Positions 47,404 to 59,882 of a stretch of 64,000 nucleotides of DNA are shown here, in pieces (the first letter of the stretch is position 1; every line of letters begins with the position of its first letter). A program made the position numbers and the translations under genes. The notes beneath the pieces were generated by a model that ran no database searches, was not told the DNA's origin, and saw nothing but the letters and a program-made list of their open reading frames with translations. Location: assembly GCF_001653455.1 (NCBI RefSeq), contig NZ_CP011486.1, positions 434,001 through 498,000 of the forward strand. Reading direction: 5' to 3'. This DNA is from Helicobacter pylori (GTDB lineage: Bacteria > Campylobacterota > Campylobacteria > Campylobacterales > Helicobacteraceae).

Positions 47404-48465
47404 ATGCTCTATTCTTTACTATATGGCTATTTCAATATCAATCTTTTCCAGTATTTGACTTTTAGAGCAGGGTTAGGGTTTTTCATAGCTTTTTTTCTCA
47501 CGCTTTTTTTAATGCCTAAATTCATTCTATGGGCCAAGGCTAAAAAGGCTAACCAACCCATTTCTAGCTTCGTGCCAGGCCACCAAAACAAAAAAGATAC
47601 CCCTACGATGGGGGGCATTGTTTTTGTTTTTGCAACCATTGTTGCGAGCTTGTTGTGCGCGTCTTTGGGTAATCCTTATGTGTTGTTAGGGATAATCGTG
47701 TTAGTGGGCTTTAGTTTTGTAGGCTTTAGAGACGATTACACCAAAATCAACCAGCAAAGTAATGCAGGAATGAGCGCGAAAATGAAATTTGGCATGCTTT
47801 TTGTCCTTTCGCTTGTGGTGTCTGTTTTATTGAGCCTTAAGGGGTTGGATACTTTTTTATACGCGCCTTTTTTAAAAAACCCCTTGTTTGAAATGCCTAC
47901 GGCTTTAGCGGTTGGTTTTTGGGTGTTGGTTTTCTTATCCACGAGTAACGCAGTGAATTTAACCGATGGGCTAGACGGATTAGCGAGCGTGCCTAGCATT
48001 TTCACCCTTTTAAGCCTTTCTATTTTTGTGTATGTGGCAGGGAATGCGGAATTTTCTAAATACTTGCTCTATCCAAAAGTCATAGATGTGGGGGAATTGT
48101 TCGTTGTCTCGTTAGCGTTAATTGGATCGCTTTTTGGCTTTTTGTGGTATAACTGCAACCCGGCAAGCGTGTTTATGGGCGATAGCGGGAGTTTGGCTTT
48201 AGGGGGGTTTATCGCTTATAACGCTATTGTTTCGCATAATGAAATCTTACTCGTTTTAATGGGGTCTATTTTTGTGGTAGAAACTTTATCGGTGATCTTG
48301 CAAGTAGGGAGCTATAAAACCCGTAAAAAACGCCTTTTTTTAATGGCGCCCATCCATCATCATTTTGAACAAAAGGGTTGGGCAGAAAATAAAGTGATTG
48401 TGCGTTTTTGGATCATTTCTATGCTGAGTAATTTAGTCGCTCTTTTAAGCTTGAAGGTGCGTTAA
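47404..48465 (+). CDS. mraY: Phospho-N-acetylmuramoyl-pentapeptide transferase
   Basis: 353-residue inner-membrane enzyme making lipid I. About ten helices. Signatures: [13 protein letters not shown] (about residues 61-73), [16 protein letters not shown] (catalytic Asp region), [13 protein letters not shown] and the HHHFE motif ([12 protein letters not shown]). ATG 47404 is chosen to begin [10 protein letters not shown] as in relatives; the earlier in-frame start adds 14 polar residues without support. Directly abuts murD. Orthologue HP0493. Confidence 0.96.
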   Translation: MLYSLLYGYFNINLFQYLTFRAGLGFFIAFFLTLFLMPKFILWAKAKKANQPISSFVPGHQNKKDTPTMGGIVFVFATIVASLLCASLGNPYVLLGIIVLVGFSFVGFRDDYTKINQQSNAGMSAKMKFGMLFVLSLVVSVLLSLKGLDTFLYAPFLKNPLFEMPTALAVGFWVLVFLSTSNAVNLTDGLDGLASVPSIFTLLSLSIFVYVAGNAEFSKYLLYPKVIDVGELFVVSLALIGSLFGFLWYNCNPASVFMGDSGSLALGGFIAYNAIVSHNEILLVLMGSIFVVETLSVILQVGSYKTRKKRLFLMAPIHHHFEQKGWAENKVIVRFWIISMLSNLVALLSLKVR

Positions 48466-49734
48466 ATGAAAATCTCTTTGTTTGGGCATGGCAAAACTAC
48501 TTTAGCCTTGGCGCGTTTTTTGAAAAAAAACCATAACGAAGTGGGATTTTTTGATGACCGATTCACTTTATTTCATAAGGATAGTGAGGGTTTTCTTTGT
48601 TATCCCAGTAAGGATTTTGACCCTAATGATTCCCAACTAGAAATAGTCAGCCCTGGCATTAGTTTCACGCACCCTTTAGTCATAAAAGCCAAGCATTTAG
48701 TGAGCGAATACGATTATATTGATAGTCTCTTTGATTCTTCTTTCACGCCCACTACTATAAGCATTAGCGGCACCAATGGCAAAACCACCACAACAGAAAT
48801 GCTCACCATGCTTTTAGAAGATTTTAAGGCTGTGAGTGGGGGGAATATTGGCACGCCCTTGATTGAATTGTTTGAAAAACGATCGCCTTTGTGGGTGCTA
48901 GAAACAAGCTCTTTTTCTTTGCACTACACTAACAAGGCTTACCCTTTGATTTATTTGCTCATCAATGTGGAAGCCGATCACTTAAGCTGGCATTGCAATT
49001 TTGAAAATTATTTGAACGCTAAACTCAAGGTTTTAACCTTGATGCCTAAAACTTCCCTAGCTATCCTCCCTTTAAAATTCAAAGAACATCCAATTGTGCA
49101 AAATTCGCAAGCGCAAAAAATCTTTTTTGACAAAAGCGAAGAAATTTTAGAAAATTTAGCAATCCCTTCTAACGCCCTTTCTTTTAAGGGAGCGTTTTTA
49201 TTAGACGCCGCCTTAGCCCTTTTAGTTTATGAACAATTTTTAAAAATAAACCGCCTAAAATGGCAAGATTATAAAGAAAACGCCCTTAAAAGGTTGAACG
49301 CTTTTAAAATCGGTTCGCATAAAATGGAGGAATTTAGGGATAAAAAGGGGCGTTTATGGGTAGATGACAGCAAGGCCACGAACATTGATGCCACCTTGCA
49401 AGCTCTAAAAACCTTTAAAAACCAAAAAATCCATTTGATTTTAGGGGGCGATATTAAAGGGGTCAATTTAACCCCCCTTTTTGAAGAGTTGAAACATTAT
49501 GCAATAAGCCTTTATGCGATAGGTTCAAGCGCTTTTATTATCCAGGCTTTAGCACAAGAATTTGATCTTGTTTGTAAGGTTTGCTTGGAGTTAGAAAAAG
49601 CGGTTGGAGAAATTAAAAGCGTTTTATTGCACAATGAAGTCGCTTTGCTTTCACCTAGTGCGGCCAGTTTGGATCAATTTTCTTCATATAAAGAAAGGGG
49701 TGAAAAATTTAAGGCGTTTGTTTTAGGAGATTAA
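48466..49734 (+). CDS. murD: UDP-N-acetylmuramoylalanine--D-glutamate ligase
   Basis: 422-residue cytosolic Mur ligase adding D-Glu to UDP-MurNAc-L-Ala. Glycine-rich N-terminus, ATP loop [12 protein letters not shown] (about residues 103-114), [10 protein letters not shown], and the C-terminal domain [17 protein letters not shown]. Starts immediately after the mraY stop with no gap; the pair forms one transcript. Orthologue HP0494. Confidence 0.96.
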   Translation: MKISLFGHGKTTLALARFLKKNHNEVGFFDDRFTLFHKDSEGFLCYPSKDFDPNDSQLEIVSPGISFTHPLVIKAKHLVSEYDYIDSLFDSSFTPTTISISGTNGKTTTTEMLTMLLEDFKAVSGGNIGTPLIELFEKRSPLWVLETSSFSLHYTNKAYPLIYLLINVEADHLSWHCNFENYLNAKLKVLTLMPKTSLAILPLKFKEHPIVQNSQAQKIFFDKSEEILENLAIPSNALSFKGAFLLDAALALLVYEQFLKINRLKWQDYKENALKRLNAFKIGSHKMEEFRDKKGRLWVDDSKATNIDATLQALKTFKNQKIHLILGGDIKGVNLTPLFEELKHYAISLYAIGSSAFIIQALAQEFDLVCKVCLELEKAVGEIKSVLLHNEVALLSPSAASLDQFSSYKERGEKFKAFVLGD

Positions 49735-49745
49735 AGTGCATGAGA

Positions 49746-50006
49746 TTAAAGCACATGAGCTACAACTTTTAATTGCGAAATCTTTTGAAAAATCTCATTC
49801 CGTTCTGCTTCGTTTGAAACTTCCATAGAAACATTAAAGCTATAAAATTTAGCGCTTTTAGAAGTGTTTTTCAATTCCAATTGAAAGGGGCGTTGGTAGG
49901 TTTCTAAAAGTTCTTTCAATAAGCTTGAATCTTTAGTGGTCATAATCACCCTATAATCCCAAAGGCAAGGGTAAATAATAGTGGGTTTTTCTAAATCAGA
50001 CGGCAT
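49746..50006 (-). CDS. DUF493 (YbeD-like) small protein
   Basis: 86 residues. Begins MPSDLEKPTIIYPCLWDYRV and contains the ferredoxin-like DUF493 pattern with KFYSFNVSMEV and a C-terminal VVAHVL. Proteins of this group resemble the ACT-like regulatory fold of lipoylation-associated YbeD. ATG 50006 is used; it overlaps the thioesterase gene by 11 nt. Function not known. Orthologue HP0495. Confidence 0.82.
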   Translation of the reverse strand: MPSDLEKPTIIYPCLWDYRVIMTTKDSSLLKELLETYQRPFQLELKNTSKSAKFYSFNVSMEVSNEAERNEIFQKISQLKVVAHVL

Positions 50007-50397
50007 TGAGCAATTCCTTGAATAATTTAGGAATGGCGATAGGGCTGTATGTGGAGCGGTTGACAAAGCCGAATTTAATTTCTGAAGCAAAGACTTTAAA
50101 AGGCTTCATAGGCTCTAAAGAAGCGTTTTGGATGCAATAAATTTCTTGAAAAAGCACCACAAAAACCTTTCTCAATTCTTTAATTTGCGTTCTTATCTCT
50201 AAGACTTGCCCAAGGCTTGCAGGGGTAAAAAAATCCGCTTTGATAGAGCGGATGACAAACACGCCTTCTTCATTTTCTGGCAAGACATTTTTTTTAAAAA
50301 AGAACTCGCTTCTAGCCCTTTCGCAATATTTTAAATAATTTGCATGATAAACCACGCCTTCAGAATCGGTATCTTCATAATATACCCTACAGTGCAT
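49996..50397 (-). CDS. ybgC: Acyl-CoA/acyl-ACP thioesterase, YbgC family
   Basis: 133 residues, hotdog fold. The 4HBT signature is clear: RVYYEDTDSEGVVYHANYLK, with the catalytic Asp in ED-x-x-GVVYH. The H. pylori enzyme (HP0496) has been characterised as an acyl-CoA thioesterase. Ribosome site AAAGGGA; divergent from the sodium symporter genes. Confidence 0.93.
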   Translation of the reverse strand: MHCRVYYEDTDSEGVVYHANYLKYCERARSEFFFKKNVLPENEEGVFVIRSIKADFFTPASLGQVLEIRTQIKELRKVFVVLFQEIYCIQNASLEPMKPFKVFASEIKFGFVNRSTYSPIAIPKLFKELLNAV

Positions 50398-50435
50398 TAA
50401 TTCCCTTTAAATTTAAATAATGAAATTCCATTAAA

Positions 50436-50441
50436 ATTATA
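50436..50441 (-). promoter_or_regulatory. -10 box for the YbgC thioesterase gene
   Basis: TATAAT on the minus strand, 39 bp upstream of the ATG. Confidence 0.6.
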
Positions 50442-50462
50442 CAATATGTAACTTAACTATAG

Positions 50463-50468
50463 TATAAT
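50463..50468 (+). promoter_or_regulatory. Possible -10 box for the sodium symporter pair
   Basis: TATAAT on the plus strand, 160 bp upstream of the first symporter ATG; it would give a leader of about 150 nt. Confidence 0.45.
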
Positions 50469-50627
50469 TTAAGAGCGTTGCCTTATATTTTTAGGTATTT
50501 TTGAAGTGGGTTTTTTCTTAAATTTTAGGATCTTTAAAAATTTCAAAAAATAATAACAGCAATCATCAAGCAATTAAGGGCATAGCCCCTTAATTTCAAT
50601 CATTGACAAGGAGTTTGGTAGTTAAGA

Positions 50628-51956
50628 ATGGGTAATCATTTTTCTAAATTAGGATTTGTTTTAGCGGCTTTAGGGAGCGCGATTGGTTTAGGGCATATCT
50701 GGCGTTTCCCCTATATGGCTGGGGTGAGTGGTGGGGGTGCTTTTGTTTTATTATTTTTATTTTTATCCTTAAGCGTTGGTGCGGCGATGTTTATCGCTGA
50801 AATGGTGCTAGGGCAAAGCACTCAAAAAAATGTTACAGAAGCTTTTAAAGAGCTTGACGCTACCCCTAAAAAACGCTGGAAATACGCAGGGCTTATGCTT
50901 ATTTCTGGGCCATTAATTCTAACTTTTTATGGGACGATTTTAGGCTGGGTGCTTTATTATTTGGTGAGCGTCAGTTTTCATTTGCCTAACAGCATCCAAG
51001 AATCTGAACAAATTTTTACTCAAACTTTGCAGTCTATAGGGCTACAATCCATAGGGCTTTTTAGTGTTTTGTTTATAACTGGCTGGATTGTTTCTAGAGG
51101 GATTAAAGAAGGCATTGAAAAACTCAATTTGGTTTTAATGCCCTTGCTCTTCGCTACTTTTTTTGGTTTGCTTTTTTATGCGATGAGCTTGGATTCTTTT
51201 TCTAAAGCTTTTCATTTCATGTTTGATTTCAAACCAAAAGATTTGACCTCTCAAGTATTCACTTATTCTTTGGGGCAAGTCTTCTTTTCTTTAAGCATAG
51301 GATTAGGGATTAATATCACTTATGCTGCTGTTACGGATAAAACGCAGAATTTGCTTAAAAGCACCATTTGGGTGGTTTTATCAGGGATTTTAATTTCTCT
51401 TGTGGCAGGGCTTATGATTTTTACCTTTGTGTTTGAATACGGGGCGAATGTTTCGCAAGGCACAGGGTTAATCTTCACTTCCTTACCGGTGGTTTTTGGT
51501 CAAATGGGAGCGATAGGCATTCTTGTCTCAGTCCTTTTCTTAATTGCACTCGCTTTTGCGGGCATCACTTCCACGGTGGCTTTATTAGAGCCAAGCGTGA
51601 TGTATCTTACCGAAAGGTATCAATACTCTCGTTTCAAGACTACTTGGGGTCTTGTAGGGTTGATTTTTATCGTGGGCGTGGTGTTGATTCTCTCGCTTCA
51701 TAACGATTATAAAGACTCGCTCACTTTCTTTGAAAAAAGTCTTTTTGATTGGTTGGATTTTGCATCAAGCACCATTATCATGCCTTTAGGCGGGATGGCG
51801 ACCTTTATTTTTATGGGCTGGATTTTGAAAAAAGAAAAATTGCGTCTCTTCAGCTCGCACTTTTTAGGCCCTAAATTGTTTGCAGTTTGGTATTTCTTGC
51901 TTAAATATATTACCCCTTTAATTGTGTTTTCTATTTGGGTGGGTAAGATTTATTAA
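50628..51956 (+). CDS. Sodium-dependent (NSS/SNF) transporter, first of a tandem pair
   Basis: 442 residues with 11-12 membrane helices. The NSS signature FSKLGFVLAALGSAIGLGHI then WRFPYM covers helix 1 with the sodium and substrate site. Helix 6 region (FFSLSIGLGINITYAA) is also conserved. A duplicated pentapeptide QSIGL occurs around 51028-51057. Preceded by AAGGAG. The substrate is probably an amino acid; not determinable. Orthologue HP0497. Confidence 0.92.
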   Translation: MGNHFSKLGFVLAALGSAIGLGHIWRFPYMAGVSGGGAFVLLFLFLSLSVGAAMFIAEMVLGQSTQKNVTEAFKELDATPKKRWKYAGLMLISGPLILTFYGTILGWVLYYLVSVSFHLPNSIQESEQIFTQTLQSIGLQSIGLFSVLFITGWIVSRGIKEGIEKLNLVLMPLLFATFFGLLFYAMSLDSFSKAFHFMFDFKPKDLTSQVFTYSLGQVFFSLSIGLGINITYAAVTDKTQNLLKSTIWVVLSGILISLVAGLMIFTFVFEYGANVSQGTGLIFTSLPVVFGQMGAIGILVSVLFLIALAFAGITSTVALLEPSVMYLTERYQYSRFKTTWGLVGLIFIVGVVLILSLHNDYKDSLTFFEKSLFDWLDFASSTIIMPLGGMATFIFMGWILKKEKLRLFSSHFLGPKLFAVWYFLLKYITPLIVFSIWVGKIY

Positions 51957-51965
51957 AAGACTGGC

Positions 51966-53294
51966 ATGGGAAAATTTTCTAAATTAGGCTTTATTTTAGC
52001 TACTTTGGGTAGCTCTATTGGTTTGGGGCATATTTGGCGCTTCCCTTACATGGTAGGCCATAATGGGGGGAGCGCGTTTGTGCTTTTATATCTAGTGCTA
52101 ACCTTGAGTTTAGGCATCGCCATGCTTTTAGTAGAAATGCTCATTGGGAATTTGGGTAAAAAAGATGTTGTTTCTAATTATCAAATCTTAGATCCTAAAA
52201 GGAAAAAATATTACCCTTCCACTTCTTTTTTTCTCTTAGGCGGTCCTCTCATTTTATCCTTTTATGCAGTGGTGTTAGGCTGGGTGCTTTACTATCTTTT
52301 TGTCGTAACTTTTGATTTGCCTAAAAATTTAGAGCAAGCTAAAATGCAATTTAGCATGCTTCAAAATGGTAGTTTAATCTGGCCCATTATTGGTTTTAGC
52401 GCATGCTTATTGCCGACAATATGGTTTGTTTCTAAGGGGATTGAAGAAGGGATTGAAAAATTAAATGTCGTGCTGATGCCCTTATTGTTTGTGATTTTCA
52501 TAGGGCTTTTAATCTATGCGATGACTTTAGAAAGCATGCCTAAAGCCTTGCATTTTTTATTTAGTTTTGACATTCAAAAAATTAATTTTAAGGTTGTTAT
52601 GGACGCTTTAGGGCAGATGTTCTTTTCTTTGAGTTTGGGAGTAGGCACGATCATTACTTATTCAGCCTTTACGCCTAAAAAAGAAAATCTATTAAAAAGC
52701 TCTCTATTTATCGTTTTACCGGGTATTTTGATCTCGCTCATTGCTGGGGTGATGATTTTTACCTTTGTGTTTGAATACCATGCAGATGTGTCTCAAGGGC
52801 CAGGGCTTGTTTTTATCTCCTTACCTTTAACTTTCGCTGAAATGGGAATGAGCGGGCAGATTGTCTCCCTCTTTTTCTTTCTAGCCCTTGTTTTTGCTGG
52901 GATCACTTCTACGGTTTCTTTGGTAGAGCCTTTAGTGCTTTATCTCATTAATCGTTTTAATTTTTCACGCATTCAAGCATCGTTATGGATAGGGATTGTT
53001 GTGTATGTTTTAGGCGTTTTAGTCATTCTCTCTATGAATGAACGATACGCTAAGTTTTTGAGCTTTGCCCATAAGAGCGTGTTTGAATGGCTAGATTTCA
53101 TCACTTCTTCATTTTTAATGCCTTTGGGAGGCTTGTTTGCAGTCTTATTCGTGGGATGGATTTTAAACAAAAAGCGTTCTTTTTTAGCCACGAAGCATTT
53201 TTTTAAGAAAAGCGTTTTTAAAGCATGGCATTTTAGCGTTCGTTTTATCGCGCCTGTAGTGATTTTAGCGATTTTTATCCTGCAATTTAAGTAA
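51966..53294 (+). CDS. Sodium-dependent (NSS/SNF) transporter, second of a tandem pair
   Basis: 442 residues, same length and topology as its neighbour 9 nt upstream, e.g. FSKLGFILATLGSSIGLGHI and GIEEGIEKLNVVLMPLLF. The two look like a gene duplication that may have diverged in substrate, or form a functional pair. Helix 1 is intact (WRFPYMVGHNGGSAF). Orthologue HP0498. Confidence 0.92.
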   Translation: MGKFSKLGFILATLGSSIGLGHIWRFPYMVGHNGGSAFVLLYLVLTLSLGIAMLLVEMLIGNLGKKDVVSNYQILDPKRKKYYPSTSFFLLGGPLILSFYAVVLGWVLYYLFVVTFDLPKNLEQAKMQFSMLQNGSLIWPIIGFSACLLPTIWFVSKGIEEGIEKLNVVLMPLLFVIFIGLLIYAMTLESMPKALHFLFSFDIQKINFKVVMDALGQMFFSLSLGVGTIITYSAFTPKKENLLKSSLFIVLPGILISLIAGVMIFTFVFEYHADVSQGPGLVFISLPLTFAEMGMSGQIVSLFFFLALVFAGITSTVSLVEPLVLYLINRFNFSRIQASLWIGIVVYVLGVLVILSMNERYAKFLSFAHKSVFEWLDFITSSFLMPLGGLFAVLFVGWILNKKRSFLATKHFFKKSVFKAWHFSVRFIAPVVILAIFILQFK

Positions 53295-53308
53295 AATAAG
53301 AAGACTTA

Positions 53309-54379
53309 ATGAAAAGCAAATTTTTGCTCTTTATGATCTTTATAGTTTGTCAGCTAGAAGGCAAAAAATTTTCACAAGATAATTTTAAGGTGGATTATAA
53401 CTATTATTTGCGCAAACAGGATTTGCATATAGTTAAAACGCAAAACGATTTGTCCAATACTTGGTATCTCGCTCCACAAAAAGCCCCCAAAGAACATTCT
53501 TGGGTGGATTTTGCTAAAAAATATTTAAACATGATGGATTATCTAGGCACTTACTTTTTGCCTTTTTACCATAGTTTCACCCCCATTTTTCAATGGTATC
53601 ATCCTAATATCAACCCGTATCAACGCAATGAGTTTAAATTCCAAATCAGTTTTAGAGTGCCAGTATTTAGGCATATTCTTTGGACTAAAGGCACGCTTTA
53701 TTTGGCTTATACCCAAACCAATTGGTTTCAAATTTATAACGACCCTCAATCCGCTCCCATGCGAATGATCAATTTCATGCCTGAACTCATTTATGTTTAT
53801 CCTATCAATTTCAAACCTTTTGGGGGTAAAATAGGGAATTTTTCTGAAATTTGGATAGGCTGGCAGCATATTTCTAATGGCGTGGGGGGCGCGCAATGTT
53901 ACCAACCTTTCAATAAAGAAGGCAATCCTGAAAACCAGTTTCCAGGAGGGCCTGTCATCGTTAAAAATTATAACGGGCAAAAAGACGTGCGTTGGGGAGG
54001 TTGCCGTTCTGTGAGCGCAGGGCAACGCCCTGTGTTTCGTTTGGTGTGGGAAAAGGGAGGCCTAAAAATCATGGTCGCTTATTGGCCCTATGTCCCCTAT
54101 GATCAATCCAACCCTAATTTGATTGATTACATGGGTTATGGTAACGCTAAAATAGATTACAGGAGAGGGCGCCACCATTTTGAATTGCAACTCTATGATA
54201 TTTTCACGCAATACTGGCGCTATGATCGCTGGCATGGCGCTTTCCGCTTAGGCTATACCTACCGCATTAACCCTTTTGTGGGGATTTATGCGCAGTGGTT
54301 TAACGGCTATGGCGATGGTTTGTATGAATACGATGTTTTTTCTAATCGTATAGGGGTAGGAATACGCTTGAACCCTTAA
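53309..54379 (+). CDS. pldA: Outer-membrane phospholipase A (OMPLA)
   Basis: 356 residues. Signal peptide MKSKFLLFMIFIVCQLEG; beta-barrel phospholipase with catalytic His-Ser pair in the motif WQHISNG (about residues 188-194). Hydrolyses membrane phospholipid, releasing lysophospholipid; in H. pylori linked to acid adaptation. A G6 run in the coding strand (about 53885-53890, directly after the active-site motif) is the kind of tract reported to slip in this gene; here the frame is open (on). Follows the symporters by 14 nt. Orthologue HP0499. Confidence 0.93.
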   Translation: MKSKFLLFMIFIVCQLEGKKFSQDNFKVDYNYYLRKQDLHIVKTQNDLSNTWYLAPQKAPKEHSWVDFAKKYLNMMDYLGTYFLPFYHSFTPIFQWYHPNINPYQRNEFKFQISFRVPVFRHILWTKGTLYLAYTQTNWFQIYNDPQSAPMRMINFMPELIYVYPINFKPFGGKIGNFSEIWIGWQHISNGVGGAQCYQPFNKEGNPENQFPGGPVIVKNYNGQKDVRWGGCRSVSAGQRPVFRLVWEKGGLKIMVAYWPYVPYDQSNPNLIDYMGYGNAKIDYRRGRHHFELQLYDIFTQYWRYDRWHGAFRLGYTYRINPFVGIYAQWFNGYGDGLYEYDVFSNRIGVGIRLNP

Positions 54380-54397
54380 AAAAGCGTTATTTTATGC

Positions 54398-54403
54398 TAT
54401 AAT
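54398..54403 (+). promoter_or_regulatory. -10 box for dnaN-gyrB
   Basis: TATAAT preceded by TGC (extended -10), 32 bp upstream of the dnaN ATG; AAGGGAAAT serves as ribosome site. Confidence 0.7.
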
Positions 54404-54434
54404 AGGGGCAAAAATTCAAGGGAAATACTTAGCC

Positions 54435-57892
<3,458 letters not shown>

Positions 57893-57938
57893 GGGATTTT
57901 AAATCGCCACCCCTAAACATTTAACCAAGCGAGAGAGC

Positions 57939-58931
57939 GTGAATTTGGGAGCTTACTACACGCCATCTTACTTGGTGGATTGTGCTTATAGGCTTTTAAA
58001 AAAGCATGCCAATATTGAAAACTACACGCTTTTAGATAGCGCTTGTGGTAATAAAGAATTTTTAAAACTCAAGCACCCTAGAAAAATAGGAGCGGATATT
58101 GACCCTAATTGCGATGCTTTAATGATAAACGCCCTAGTTAATCCTAAAAGAGAAAATTATGGCATCAGCCAAGATGAGCCTTTAATTATTGTGGGCAATC
58201 CCCCTTATAATGATAGAACTTCCTTTATTAAACAAGACATTAAAAACAAAGATTTTATTTTTGAGATAGACAATGACTTGAAAGCTAGGGATCTAGGGAT
58301 AAGTTTTTTAAAATCTTTTGTGGCTTTAAAGCCGGCTTTTATTTGTGTGTTACACCCTTTATCTTATCTCATCAAAGAAGCTAATTTTAAACAATTAAAA
58401 CTATTTAAGGATAACTACAGGCTTTTAGACGCTTTGGTTGTTTCTTCTAAATATTTTACCAAAAGCAACGAATTTCCTATTGTGATAGCCTTATATGAGC
58501 GAGGGCGAATGGACTATGGATATATTAGGCGTTTTATTTTTCAAACTGATTGCGGCACGACGCTATGCTTAAACGATTTTGACTATATAGCCAATTATGT
58601 GGATAAATACCCTAACGCTAAAAAAGTTAGTGCATGCGTGGGCTATTTTTTCCCTATGCGAGACATCAACGCTCTTAAACGCAACAAGACTTTTTTAAAT
58701 GCACCAAGCGAAAATGCGGTGTGTATCAGTCAAGATAAATTGATTTATTACCAATATATCCATTATTTTAAGGAAATCGCTCCTAAAATCCCTTATTATT
58801 TTGGCAATTTGGATATTATCATTGATCATTTCGCTTTTTTAGAAATGAAAGACGCTTTCTTAAAAGATAAAAGAGCGCGTTTAGAGTATTTTAAAAAATT
58901 ATTTCAAGGACACCCTTGTGAGTTTGATTAA
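57939..58931 (+). CDS. Type II N6-adenine DNA methyltransferase (NPPY)
   Basis: 330 residues from GTG 57939. Motifs: GAYYTPSYLVDCAYRLL (motif X-like), LLDSACGNKEFLKL (SAM site), and catalytic GNPPYNDRTSF (about residues 87-97). The frame stays open upstream to 57903 (IATPKHLTKRESVNLGAYYT), and that extension looks protein-like, but its first codon is ATC, so the original start may have been lost. Overlaps the nuclease gene by 14 nt. If the partner is PabI-like, the target may be GTAC; this is inference. HP0502-HP0505 region. Confidence 0.88.
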   Translation: MNLGAYYTPSYLVDCAYRLLKKHANIENYTLLDSACGNKEFLKLKHPRKIGADIDPNCDALMINALVNPKRENYGISQDEPLIIVGNPPYNDRTSFIKQDIKNKDFIFEIDNDLKARDLGISFLKSFVALKPAFICVLHPLSYLIKEANFKQLKLFKDNYRLLDALVVSSKYFTKSNEFPIVIALYERGRMDYGYIRRFIFQTDCGTTLCLNDFDYIANYVDKYPNAKKVSACVGYFFPMRDINALKRNKTFLNAPSENAVCISQDKLIYYQYIHYFKEIAPKIPYYFGNLDIIIDHFAFLEMKDAFLKDKRARLEYFKKLFQGHPCEFD

Positions 58932-59673
58932 GATTGATTATGATAAAAAAGTGATTAAAATACCCATTCCTTTAACTTCAATTTCAGGCAAAGTGCGTGT
59001 GAAAACTAGACATGCCTTTAGCGATTATGGTATTTCAACAGCGACCAGAAAAATCCCTTTTAGTTTAAAACATTATGTAGAGTGGCAAATCGGTTATGAT
59101 GTCCCCATCACAGATAGAGAAAAGTTTGAACTCACTACCTTAAAAGATGAGAAATACCATTTTTTAGGGGCTAATGGTAAAATAAAAACTCTTTATGAGT
59201 TGAGTGAAATTATTTATTATGCCAAACAATTGAATTTGATCAGTTTAAAAAATTTAGAAAATAATTTAGAATATTTAGAAAAACAAAAACAATTTATAGA
59301 AGATCATTTTATGATTACAAGAGAAAGATTTAGACCTCACCAATTTGGTGGCATGGATTTTGAACTTTCACGCATTTCTTATCCCTTGCTTATTCGTTCT
59401 TTTAACGATAATCAATTAAGTGAAATCGTTATTAGAGAGCAACAATACGGCTCTAAAACCCAAGCCATGTTGTATTTTTGCTTTTCTGTTTTAGAATTAA
59501 AAACCGCTACTCCTTTATTAAATAGGACGGCTACACTCAAAGAACATGCCCTTTTAGTTATCAACCAAAATAACGCTTCCATTTTTTTAGAAATGCTTAA
59601 AATTTTTGGACTTTTAAGCCAAGCGCACCATAATGATGTGTTAAAGATTTTAAAAAAAATACTTGAAAATTAA
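58918..59673 (+). CDS. Putative R.PabI-family restriction enzyme (DNA glycosylase type)
   Basis: 251 residues partnered with the NPPY methyltransferase. The N-terminal third is beta-rich and basic (IKIPIPLTSISGKVRVKTR), fitting the PabI half-pipe sheet. Spacing of key residues agrees with those I recall for R.PabI: E55-x4-Y60 (Glu63-x4-Tyr68) and H237-x2-D240 (His211-x2-Asp214), with Arg27/Arg31 near the position of Arg26/Arg32. R.PabI excises adenine from GTAC and makes abasic sites instead of cutting the backbone by hydrolysis. H. pylori homologues of PabI are known. Alternative: an unrelated nuclease. Confidence 0.65.
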   Translation: MSLIKIDYDKKVIKIPIPLTSISGKVRVKTRHAFSDYGISTATRKIPFSLKHYVEWQIGYDVPITDREKFELTTLKDEKYHFLGANGKIKTLYELSEIIYYAKQLNLISLKNLENNLEYLEKQKQFIEDHFMITRERFRPHQFGGMDFELSRISYPLLIRSFNDNQLSEIVIREQQYGSKTQAMLYFCFSVLELKTATPLLNRTATLKEHALLVINQNNASIFLEMLKIFGLLSQAHHNDVLKILKKILEN

Positions 59674-59688
59674 CTAATAAGACGAATT

Positions 59689-59760
59689 AAAAAGGGAGCG
59701 AATATCTAGTATTCATAAAGTCTAGGCGAGAGAAATCATTTATGGGAAACAACCATGCAT
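59689..59760 (+). repeat. Decayed copy of gyrB 3' region beyond the RM unit
   Basis: Begins and ends with clear matches to 57668-57745 (18-bp exact start AAAAAGGGAGCGAATATC; TAGGCGAGA; GGGAAAC-ACCATGCAT) with substitutions and a few small deletions between. The two copies bracket the RM pair, the mark of insertion with target duplication, older than the typA case. Confidence 0.8.
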
Positions 59761-59837
59761 GAATAAAATGCGCTTCATAAAGCCATAAAACAAGGCTGTG
59801 CGTTAAACTTGTATCGTTTTTCTTTAATGGCTTATGT

Positions 59838-59843
59838 TATACT
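59838..59843 (+). promoter_or_regulatory. -10 box for csd3
   Basis: TATACT preceded by TGT, 40 bp upstream of the csd3 ATG. Confidence 0.5.
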
Positions 59844-59882
59844 AATGAAATACAGATCCAATTGAAGGCATTAAACAACTGC

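Noticed and set aside
53543-54025. 160-residue minus-strand ORF
   Set aside because: Complement of the conserved pldA coding region; no family features.
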